From: Chitinophaga pinensis
GTDB taxonomy: Bacteria; Bacteroidota; Bacteroidia; M30B66
Assembly: GCA_943333015.1 (NCBI GenBank)
Contig: CALQRR010000129.1
Span: 1-5,623, forward strand
DNA: 5,623 nucleotides
Direction: 5' to 3'
Both the position numbers and the translations under genes were made by a program. How positions within the stretch are numbered: position 1 is the stretch's first letter; the number at the start of each line of letters is the position of its first letter. The notes under the pieces were generated by a model. The model saw only the letters and a list, made by a program, of their open reading frames with translations, had not been told where the DNA came from and searched no databases. Positions 1 to 5,623 of this stretch are shown here, one piece after another.

Positions 1-284
1 AGATTGTTCCTGTACATTTTCAGAAAAATAACCTTTCCAATGCACACGTATGGATCAATACTACAAATGAAATCGTTGTCGTGCTTAACAGTCGTCAGCG
101 CGATCTCTACCGAATAGAGTTGTATAATAGCCGCGGAGCCGTTGTACATGCACAAACAAGTGCGGTAGACGCTGGAGCAACATCTGTTGTTATTACCAAT
201 ACAGAAATTGCATCTGGGATTTACCTAATGCGGTTTGTTGGCACTCAGGGTGATGTATTTGTAGAAAAACTTAAAATTCCCTGA
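1..284 (+). CDS. 3' end of a secreted protein with a T9SS C-terminal sorting domain (partial)
   Basis: The reading frame is open from the window edge (first full codon at base 3) to TGA at 282-284, so only the last 93 residues are visible. The GTG at 81 is an internal Val codon, not a start, because the frame continues upstream with a coherent domain. Visible are short alternating beta-strand segments, the pattern IELYNSRGAVV, a Gly-containing turn then SGIYLMRF, and a terminal basic strand ending VEKLKIP. This is the layout of the Por secretion/T9SS sorting domain of Bacteroidetes, which sends proteins through the type IX system to the outer surface and is cleaved on export. The usual YPNP motif is not seen; VWINTTNEIVVV lies near the domain start, so it could be the type C variant rather than type A. 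The passenger domain lies outside the window, so the protein's activity cannot be named. Confidence 0.85.
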   Translation, partial: IVPVHFQKNNLSNAHVWINTTNEIVVVLNSRQRDLYRIELYNSRGAVVHAQTSAVDAGATSVVITNTEIASGIYLMRFVGTQGDVFVEKLKIP

Positions 285-295
285 AATTAAAATCA

Positions 296-391
296 ATGAA
301 ACGAAATTCTGTTAGTCAGGAAAGTCTCGCAGCTCTTGATAACGAGGCATTTCGGGGATTGCAAAAAAATATACACTATTTTCTTGCATAA
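296..391 (+). CDS. Possible 31-codon small ORF (doubtful)
   Basis: An ATG at 296 opens 31 codons ending in TAA at 389-391, beginning 11 nt after the upstream stop. The peptide starts [19 protein letters not shown] and ends HYFLA; it is polar with a short hydrophobic tail. I do not recognise it. There is no Shine-Dalgarno sequence, and its last codons overlap the -33 element of the proposed rpmE2 promoter. It may be a chance ORF. Its basic start and central SLAAL segment loosely recall leader peptides of Bacteroidetes natural products, but it has no Gly-Gly motif and no modification or export genes are nearby. Confidence 0.15.
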   Translation: MKRNSVSQESLAALDNEAFRGLQKNIHYFLA

Positions 392-414
392 GAAATCTGA
401 TCATCTTACATTTG
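383..414 (+). promoter_or_regulatory. Bacteroidetes-type promoter for rpmE2
   Basis: TACATTTG at 407-414 is an exact match to the Bacteroidetes -7 consensus TAnnTTTG. A CTTG with the -33 core TTG at 384-386 lies 20 nt upstream, which is the normal spacing. Transcription would start near 418-421, leaving a leader of about 15-18 nt before the rpmE2 ATG. The assignment rests on consensus and spacing only. Confidence 0.6.
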
Positions 415-435
415 CCGTCCATTTTGAGAATACCT

Positions 436-702
436 ATGAAACCAGAAATCCATCCATCGAACTATCGTCTTGTTGTTTTTAAGGACATGTCAGACGAATC
501 GTTGACTCTTACAAAGTCATGCATCGACTCTAAAGAAACTATTGTTTGGGAAGATGGCAACGAATATCCACTTTCAAAACTCGAGATCTCTTCTTCTTCT
601 CACCCGTTCTATACAGGTAAGATCAAGTTGGTAGATACTGCTGGTCGTGTGGATAAATTCCGTAACCGTTACAAAGGCCATCAAGGAAAAATCAACATGT
701 GA
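436..702 (+). CDS. rpmE2: 50S ribosomal protein L31, type B
   Basis: This 88-residue protein is a structural component of the large ribosomal subunit; L31 sits at the central protuberance and contributes to the bridge with the 30S head. Diagnostic features are the start [15 protein letters not shown] (residues 1-15), the HPFYTG motif at 56-61 and a basic tail rich in Arg and Lys. It is the zinc-free type: the CxxC pairs of zinc-binding L31 are missing and the only cysteine is Cys29. Length is normal for type B. The ATG at 436 is chosen because homologues begin MKxxIHP. An in-frame TTG at 412 would add eight residues, but it lies inside the -7 box. No clear Shine-Dalgarno sequence precedes it, as is usual in the phylum. 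It has its own promoter and is followed by a strong terminator, so it is likely monocistronic. Confidence 0.95.
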   Translation: MKPEIHPSNYRLVVFKDMSDESLTLTKSCIDSKETIVWEDGNEYPLSKLEISSSSHPFYTGKIKLVDTAGRVDKFRNRYKGHQGKINM

Positions 703-723
703 TTTATTCCTGTCAAATTTTTT

Positions 724-758
724 AAAAAGCCTTCCAATTGGAGGGCTTTTTTATTTTT
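724..758 (+). terminator. Rho-independent terminator after rpmE2
   Basis: A 12-bp stem (724-735 paired with 740-751, with one T-G wobble at 732/743) closes a 4-base AATT loop. The core is AAAAAGCC against GGCTTTTT, followed by a T-rich run to 758. It starts 22 nt after the rpmE2 stop. The A-rich left arm also makes the hairpin U-rich on the opposite strand, but no convergent gene is present. Confidence 0.9.
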
Positions 759-759
759 G
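752..759 (+). promoter_or_regulatory. Possible -7 box for the GlmU-like gene inside the terminator T-tract
   Basis: TATTTTTG fits TAnnTTTG exactly and ends 6 nt before the ATG at 766, so transcription would begin at or very near the start codon. No TTG element is present about 20 nt upstream (the region is the terminator stem), so this is a half-supported promoter. The T-rich sequence also makes a chance match likely. Confidence 0.25.
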
Positions 760-765
760 TCTCCT

Positions 766-1938
766 ATGAATGTAATTCTGTTTGACGATTCCCGTCGCAA
801 TCATCTGCTTCCTCTTACGTTTACCCGTCCGGTTGCTGAATTGCGCATCGGAATCCTTACAATCAGGGAGAAATGGGACCGTCATGGCTTTGGCAGTGTT
901 TCTTGCCTCACACAGGATTATCTGAAGCATAAGTTTCCGAGTCGTCGATTTATGGAAAACATGTTAGTGGCAGGATCTATTTTACCAGAGCCTGAAATCC
1001 TTGCAGCTGTCCGCAACCTGACAAAAGGGCAAGCACTTGTTCAAAACGGTGAACTCATTGCCGCATACGATGCAGAAAACAGCTTGTCGGTCAATCCCAA
1101 GCACTACACTTCCATTGAATATACCACTCCACTGTTCCGCATAAATCATGTATGGGATATCTTCTCGCACAATGCGCGAGCGCTGGAACACGATTTCACC
1201 TTACTAACCGCAGGCCGTGTTTCTGCTGAAATTGATTCCTCCAACACCCTCATTGGGGATCGTTTTTTTGCGGAAGAAGGCGCAACGGCCTATTGCTCCA
1301 GCTTCAATACCCTATCCGGTCCTATTTATCTTGGAAAAAACAGTGAAGTATGGGAAGGCAGTATGATTCGCGGTGGCTTTGCTCTTGGCGAAGAAAGTGC
1401 CGTGAAGCTGGGCACTAAAATATACGGCGCTACTACCGTTGGACCGCATTCCCGCGTGGGCGGAGAAATCAGCAACAGTGTCATTCAGGGATATTCTAAT
1501 AAAGGACACGATGGCTTTTTGGGGAATTCTGTTTTGGGAGAATGGTGTAACATCGGTGCCGACTCGAACAACTCCAACCTCAAGAACAATTATTCTGAAG
1601 TGAAGCTCTGGAGTTATCCCGAAGAAAAAATGATCCACACCGGGCTTCAATTTTGCGGCCTGATTATGGGCGACCACAGTAAATGCGGCATTAATACCAT
1701 GTTCAATACCGGAACAGTCGTTGGCGTGAGTGCCAATATTTTTGGTGCCGGTTTCCCGAAAAACTTCATCCCGTCTTTCAGCTGGGGCGGACCGCAAGGA
1801 ATCACCGATTACCACCTCGACAAAGCATCCGAAACCGCAGCACGCGTTATGGAACGCCGACATAAAGCGTTTGACAGTATTGAGTCGCAGATTTTGGCAG
1901 ATGTATACGATCTGACCAGACAGTACCGCCAAGGCTGA
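766..1938 (+). CDS. GlmU-like bifunctional sugar-1-phosphate nucleotidyltransferase / acetyltransferase
   Basis: This 390-residue protein belongs to the Bacteroidetes 'GlmU family', proposed to do the work of GlmU: acetylating glucosamine-1-phosphate and coupling it to UTP to give UDP-GlcNAc for peptidoglycan and LPS. The N-terminal half (about 1-180) is a divergent nucleotidyltransferase: it opens MNVILFDD, then PLTFTRPVAELRIGI (16-30), with NHVWDIF at 127-133. The classic GlmU LAAGxGTRM loop is not present. From about residue 187 (IYLG) the sequence shows imperfect hexapeptide repeats of a left-handed beta-helix, including the conserved NKGHDGFLG (His248) followed by GEWCNIGADSNNSNLKNNY, the likely acyltransferase site. 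The ATG at 766 fits the family start; the TTG at 757 would add three residues and lies in the terminator tract. Substrate is inferred from the family, and another sugar phosphate is possible. Confidence 0.85.
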   Translation: MNVILFDDSRRNHLLPLTFTRPVAELRIGILTIREKWDRHGFGSVSCLTQDYLKHKFPSRRFMENMLVAGSILPEPEILAAVRNLTKGQALVQNGELIAAYDAENSLSVNPKHYTSIEYTTPLFRINHVWDIFSHNARALEHDFTLLTAGRVSAEIDSSNTLIGDRFFAEEGATAYCSSFNTLSGPIYLGKNSEVWEGSMIRGGFALGEESAVKLGTKIYGATTVGPHSRVGGEISNSVIQGYSNKGHDGFLGNSVLGEWCNIGADSNNSNLKNNYSEVKLWSYPEEKMIHTGLQFCGLIMGDHSKCGINTMFNTGTVVGVSANIFGAGFPKNFIPSFSWGGPQGITDYHLDKASETAARVMERRHKAFDSIESQILADVYDLTRQYRQG

Positions 1939-2053
1939 TCCTGTATTTCACTTCCATTTCCTTTGGCACACGGCTTGTCCGGTTATGCCGCCCGTTGGAT
2001 ATGCGTGTTTTTATGCTGCAATCTGACGAAATGTCACTTGACTGATCCTGTAT
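1935..2053 (+). repeat. 12-bp direct repeat bounding the glmU-like/lon gap
   Basis: CTGATCCTGTAT occurs at 1935-1946 and again, without mismatch, at 2042-2053, a period of 107 bp. The first copy contains the TGA stop of the GlmU-like gene; the second ends in the first two bases of the lon ATG. The 95 bases between the copies hold no gene and no convincing hairpin or promoter. It may be chance, a duplication scar, or paired binding sites. Confidence 0.5.
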
Positions 2054-4550
2054 GAACGAACATATCCCATTTGAAAATTTCCGCTTCTCGAACATGATGG
2101 ACGACGATTCGGAATTCATCCCCTTGCTTTCGAGTGAGGACGAGGAGCAAATGAATACTGAAGAGATCCCTTCAGAAGTGTCCATTTTACCCTTGCGCAA
2201 TACCGTCCTGTTTCCAGGCGTGGTCATTCCGATCACAGTTGGACGGGACAAGTCCATCAAGCTCATCAAAGATGCTTACAAAGCCGATAAGATTATTGGC
2301 GTTGTCTCGCAGAAAGATGTTGGTATTGAAGATCCACATTTCGAAGACCTCAATAAAGTCGGTACCATAGCGCTCATTATTAAAATGCTGCGCATGCCTG
2401 ATGGAAATACCACTGTCATTATTCAGGGCAAAAAACGCTTTCAGCTGGAAGAAGTCATTCAGGAAGAGCCCTATATCAAAGCGCGAATTACCGCATTTGA
2501 AGAAACGCGTCCTGTGAGAGAAGACAAAGAATTTGCGGCCATGATTTCGTCCTTAAAGGACATCTCGCTTCAGATTATTCAGCAATCGCCTAACATTCCA
2601 TCGGAAGCCGCTTTTGCCATCAAGAACATTGAAAGTCCATCGTTTCTGATCAACTTCATCTCTTCCAACATGAATGCGGAAGTAGCTGATAAGCAGCAAA
2701 TGTTGGAAGTGGCCGATCTTAAAGCACGGGCTGAACTGGTGTTGAAAAACCTCACGAAAGAACTGCAGCTTCAGGAACTGAAAAATCAGATTCAAAGCAA
2801 AGTGAAGATCGACATCGATCAGCAGCAGCGCGAGTACTTCCTTCATCAGCAATTAAAAACCATCCAGGAAGAGTTGGGAGGCAATGTTTACGAGGAAGAG
2901 CTGGATGAAATTCGGGTGAAGGCCGCTGAAATGAAATGGGGAGAAGGAGTGAAAAAGCACTTCCTTAAAGAACTCGACAAACTGCAGCGCATCAATCCCA
3001 ATTCGGCAGAATATTCGGTCCAGCGTAATTATCTTGACCTATTGCTGGAATTGCCTTGGAATAATTTTTCGGCTGATAATTTTGATCTGAAACGGGCGCA
3101 GAAAATTCTCGACAAAGACCATTATGGTTTAGAGAAAGTGAAAGAGCGAATCCTTGAATACCTCGCTGTTTTGAAACTCAAAGGCGATATGCGTTCCCCG
3201 ATTCTTTGCTTTTACGGACCTCCCGGAGTTGGAAAAACCTCGTTAGGAAAATCCATTGCCAAAGCGCTTGGACGTGAATATATCCGCATGTCGCTCGGTG
3301 GTGTGCGTGATGAAGCTGAAATTCGTGGTCACCGGAAAACCTACATCGGTGCCATGCCCGGACGTATCATTCAAAATTTGCGCAAAGCCAAAGCGGCCAA
3401 TCCGGTTTTTGTGTTGGATGAAATTGATAAAGTGGGAAGTGATTACCATGGTGATCCTTCTTCTGCCCTGCTCGAAGTGCTTGATCCTGAACAGAACAGT
3501 ACATTTTACGACAATTATGTTGAGCAGGATTTTGATTTGAGTCGCGCTATGTTTATTGCCACGGCAAACAACCTCAGCGCGATTCAACCGGCATTACTTG
3601 ACCGGATGGAGCTGATCGAAGTAACCGGTTATACGCAGGAAGAAAAAATCGAAATCGCGAAACAGCACCTCATTCCTAAACAAATCGGAGAGCATGGTTT
3701 GAACAAGGAGCAAGTGAAGTTTACTAAAAAGGCACTAGAGAAACTGATTGAAGGTTACACGCGTGAATCAGGTGTTCGATCATTGGAGAAACGGATTGCC
3801 AAAGTGATTCGCTCGGTGGCAAAATCAGTAGCCTTGGAAGAAGTCATTGATTCGAAAATCGACGTGAAAGATGTGGAACGCATTATGGGTCCGGCCCGTT
3901 TCCATCGCGACAAATACGAAAACAATGAAGTTGCAGGAGTTGTAACAGGTCTAGCCTGGACCTCTGTGGGTGGCGACATTCTTTTTATTGAAACTCTCCT
4001 CAGCCGAGGTCACGGTAAACTCTCCCTCACCGGAAATCTAGGTGATGTGATGAAGGAAAGTGCCGTCATTGCATTGGAGTTTCTAAAAGCACATTCGGAA
4101 AGTTACTTGGGAATATCCCCGGAGATTTTTGAGCATTACAATGTGCATATCCACGTTCCGGAAGGAGCCACACCGAAGGATGGTCCATCAGCAGGTATCG
4201 CAATGTTAACAGCACTTGCATCGGCCTTCACGCAAAAGAAAGTGCAGTCACAACTGGCCATGACCGGTGAGATTACATTGCGTGGTGTTGTTCTACCTGT
4301 AGGCGGTATTAAAGAAAAAATTCTTGCAGCCAAACGTGCAGACATTCAACAGGTTATTCTTTCTGTTGAAAACCGCAAGGATGTGGAAGAAATCAATGCA
4401 GACTATCTCAAAGGCATGACGTTTCATTATGTAACGACCATGCGGGAAGTGCTCAAACTGGCATTGACAGATCAGTTGGTGAAGAATCCGATCAAAATCG
4501 AATTGTCCAAAGAAAAGGACAAACATAAAGCGACTTCAATCGTTAATTAG
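2052..4550 (+). CDS. lon: ATP-dependent Lon protease (endopeptidase La)
   Basis: This 832-residue cytoplasmic AAA+ protease forms hexamers that unfold and degrade damaged and regulatory proteins. An acidic leader (about 1-40, with DDDSEF and SSEDEEQ) precedes the substrate-binding LON N-domain, which opens with [12 protein letters not shown] (45-56). A helical, probably coiled-coil linker covers about 235-280 (REYFLHQQL from 260). The ATPase has Walker A GPPGVGKT (389-396), Walker [10 protein letters not shown] (452-460), the arginine finger in LLDRME (Arg518) and sensor 2 in SGVRSLEK (Arg576). The protease domain begins near GVVTGLAW (629) and carries the catalytic Ser713 in PKDGPSAG and Lys756 in GGIKEK. 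All key residues are present, so it should be active. The ATG at 2052 fits the acidic leader seen in Bacteroidetes Lon proteins. A Lys-rich tail ends the protein. ndh follows after 2 nt. Confidence 0.98.
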   Translation: MNEHIPFENFRFSNMMDDDSEFIPLLSSEDEEQMNTEEIPSEVSILPLRNTVLFPGVVIPITVGRDKSIKLIKDAYKADKIIGVVSQKDVGIEDPHFEDLNKVGTIALIIKMLRMPDGNTTVIIQGKKRFQLEEVIQEEPYIKARITAFEETRPVREDKEFAAMISSLKDISLQIIQQSPNIPSEAAFAIKNIESPSFLINFISSNMNAEVADKQQMLEVADLKARAELVLKNLTKELQLQELKNQIQSKVKIDIDQQQREYFLHQQLKTIQEELGGNVYEEELDEIRVKAAEMKWGEGVKKHFLKELDKLQRINPNSAEYSVQRNYLDLLLELPWNNFSADNFDLKRAQKILDKDHYGLEKVKERILEYLAVLKLKGDMRSPILCFYGPPGVGKTSLGKSIAKALGREYIRMSLGGVRDEAEIRGHRKTYIGAMPGRIIQNLRKAKAANPVFVLDEIDKVGSDYHGDPSSALLEVLDPEQNSTFYDNYVEQDFDLSRAMFIATANNLSAIQPALLDRMELIEVTGYTQEEKIEIAKQHLIPKQIGEHGLNKEQVKFTKKALEKLIEGYTRESGVRSLEKRIAKVIRSVAKSVALEEVIDSKIDVKDVERIMGPARFHRDKYENNEVAGVVTGLAWTSVGGDILFIETLLSRGHGKLSLTGNLGDVMKESAVIALEFLKAHSESYLGISPEIFEHYNVHIHVPEGATPKDGPSAGIAMLTALASAFTQKKVQSQLAMTGEITLRGVVLPVGGIKEKILAAKRADIQQVILSVENRKDVEEINADYLKGMTFHYVTTMREVLKLALTDQLVKNPIKIELSKEKDKHKATSIVN

Positions 4551-4552
4551 CT

Positions 4553-5623
4553 ATGAATGATTCAGACCAAGCCGATCAAACCCGTCCACGCATTGTTATA
4601 GTGGGCGGCGGCTTTGGCGGAATTGAACTCATTAAGCAACTTCGCAAGACAGACGTTGATATTACTCTTGTAGATAAGCACAATTACCACACGTTTCAGC
4701 CACTTCTTTATCAGGTGGCGTCCGGTGGATTGGGTGCAGATTCGATTGGATACCCCTTCCGATTGATTTTTCGGAAGCAGAAAAATTTCAGGTTTCGTAT
4801 GGCCGAAGTGCTCGAAGTGAGTCCCGGCCAAAAGCACCTGAAAACATCTACTGGAATCATCCCCTACGACTTTCTGGTTTTGGCAACCGGCTCTACCTCC
4901 AACTACTTTGGCAACAAAGAGATTGAACAGTTTGGCATGCCGCTTAAAAGTATTCCTGAAGCATTGAACTTACGTAGCGAGGTACTGCAAGAGTTTGAAA
5001 AGGCAACATTACGCAAGAGTGAATCGGATCAGCAGCAACACATGACTTTTGTGATTGTTGGGGGTGGCCCAACAGGTGTTGAAACGGCTGGAGCACTTGC
5101 TGAATTCAAGAAGTTTGTACTTCCGCACGATTATCCTGAGCTTGATCCAAAACTCATGCGTGTGTATCTGGTTGAAGCCGGTTCGCGGTTGCTGAATGGT
5201 ATGTCGGAGAAATCGGGCAAGAATGCCGTTCAATATTTACAGGACTTGGGTGTAGAAGTGTTGCTCAATGTTGCCGTTCTGAAATACGATGGTCAAAAAG
5301 TCGTCTTCAGCGATCAGAGTGAGTTGGATTCAACAACACTTATCTGGTCGGCAGGTGTGAAAGGTGTTGTTCTAAATGGACTGCCCGAAGCATCAGCAAA
5401 AGGAAACCGGTATGTGGTGGATACCTTTAACCGTGTGGCTGGAGTTGAAAACATTTTTGCCATCGGTGATGCCGCTGGAATGATAACAGAATCTCGTCCA
5501 AAAGGATTCCCGATGGTGGCCCCAGTTGCTGTTCAGCAGGGGAAGAATCTCGCAAAAAACATCCGGTTTCAACTTGCTGGTAAACCCTTGTCTCCTTTTG
5601 ATTACAAGGATAAAGGATCGATG
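4553..5623 (+). CDS. ndh: Type II NADH dehydrogenase (NDH-2), 3'-truncated by window end
   Basis: The frame is open from ATG 4553 to the last base: 357 residues with no stop. NDH-2 passes electrons from NADH through FAD to quinone at the inner face of the cytoplasmic membrane without pumping protons. Two Rossmann folds are visible: the FAD-binding GGGFGG (18-23) with Asp41 ending the second strand, and the NADH-binding GGGPTG (170-175) followed by VETAGAL. Also present are FQPLLYQVA (48-56), ATGSTSNYFG, the FAD-contacting IGDAAG (Asp306), and VQQGKNLAKN (327-336), next to the quinone site in the family. The last visible residues, DYKDKGSM, are typical of the family. About 70-90 residues are missing, including the C-terminal membrane-anchoring helices. 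The start lies 2 nt after the lon stop, so the gene is probably co-transcribed and perhaps translationally coupled to lon. A related flavin oxidoreductase is less likely. Confidence 0.93.
   Translation, partial: MNDSDQADQTRPRIVIVGGGFGGIELIKQLRKTDVDITLVDKHNYHTFQPLLYQVASGGLGADSIGYPFRLIFRKQKNFRFRMAEVLEVSPGQKHLKTSTGIIPYDFLVLATGSTSNYFGNKEIEQFGMPLKSIPEALNLRSEVLQEFEKATLRKSESDQQQHMTFVIVGGGPTGVETAGALAEFKKFVLPHDYPELDPKLMRVYLVEAGSRLLNGMSEKSGKNAVQYLQDLGVEVLLNVAVLKYDGQKVVFSDQSELDSTTLIWSAGVKGVVLNGLPEASAKGNRYVVDTFNRVAGVENIFAIGDAAGMITESRPKGFPMVAPVAVQQGKNLAKNIRFQLAGKPLSPFDYKDKGSM

Noticed and set aside
81..284. Free-standing 67-residue protein starting at GTG 81
   Set aside because: The frame is open upstream to the window edge and the upstream residues complete the sorting domain, so this is the tail of a larger protein.
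1312..1932. 206-codon minus-strand ORF opposite the GlmU-like gene
   Set aside because: It lies wholly inside a recognised gene on the other strand; its translation has no recognisable domain and is a codon-usage shadow.
1958..1965. TTCCTTTG as a -7 box for lon
   Set aside because: It lacks the key A of TAnnTTTG, has no properly spaced -33 TTG, and would leave a leader of about 80 nt; too weak to list.
1968..2012. Possible hairpin or terminator between the GlmU-like gene and lon (ACACG with CGTGT, CGGC with GCCG, then TTTTT)
   Set aside because: The paired segments are only 4-5 bp, unevenly spaced and give no compact stem, so it is not called as a terminator.
1847..2269. 140-codon minus-strand ORF across the glmU-like/lon gap
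   Set aside because: It overlaps the ends of two well-supported + strand genes and its translation is low-complexity and Ser-rich, without any known motif.
3256..3540. 94-codon + strand ORF inside lon in another frame
   Set aside because: It overlaps the Lon Walker A/B region, which is conserved in the main frame; no sign of a frameshift or nested gene.
4562..4837. 91-codon minus-strand ORF opposite the start of ndh
   Set aside because: The + strand encodes an unmistakable FAD-binding Rossmann motif here; the antisense frame is a shadow.

Overview
The window looks like a chromosomal, mostly housekeeping segment from a member of the Bacteroidota (Bacteroidetes). The evidence for that is the C-terminal type IX secretion (Por) sorting domain at the left edge, a Bacteroidetes-style type B L31, the alternative 'GlmU family' protein typical of this phylum, a Lon with the acidic N-terminal extension seen in Bacteroidetes Lon proteins, no clear Shine-Dalgarno sequence before any gene, and an exact TAnnTTTG -7 box. 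Genus or species cannot be assigned from the sequence alone.

Layout, all on the + strand: (1) 1-284, the 3' end of a secreted or surface protein carrying a T9SS sorting domain; (2) 285-435, an intergenic region with a good Bacteroidetes promoter and a doubtful 31-codon ORF; (3) 436-702, rpmE2 (ribosomal protein L31 type B), followed by a strong intrinsic terminator at 724-758; (4) 766-1938, a GlmU-like nucleotidyltransferase/left-handed beta-helix acyltransferase; (5) 1939-2051, a short gap bounded by a perfect 12-bp direct repeat; (6) 2052-4550, lon, complete with an intact AAA+ module and Ser-Lys protease dyad; (7) 4553-5623, the start of a type II NADH dehydrogenase, cut by the window end and only 2 nt after the lon stop.

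The genes cover translation (L31), amino-sugar nucleotide supply for the cell envelope (GlmU-like), protein quality control (Lon) and respiratory NADH oxidation (NDH-2). Transcription units inferred from the sequence: rpmE2 is probably its own short unit (promoter to terminator), the GlmU-like gene begins a new one just after that terminator, and lon-ndh are almost certainly co-transcribed. I found no mobile element, CRISPR array, tRNA or rRNA, and no convincing undescribed system. The better second-look items are the lon-ndh coupling, the 12-bp repeat that frames the glmU-like/lon gap, a -7 box lying in the rpmE2 terminator T-tract that could give a leaderless mRNA, and the 31-codon ORF.
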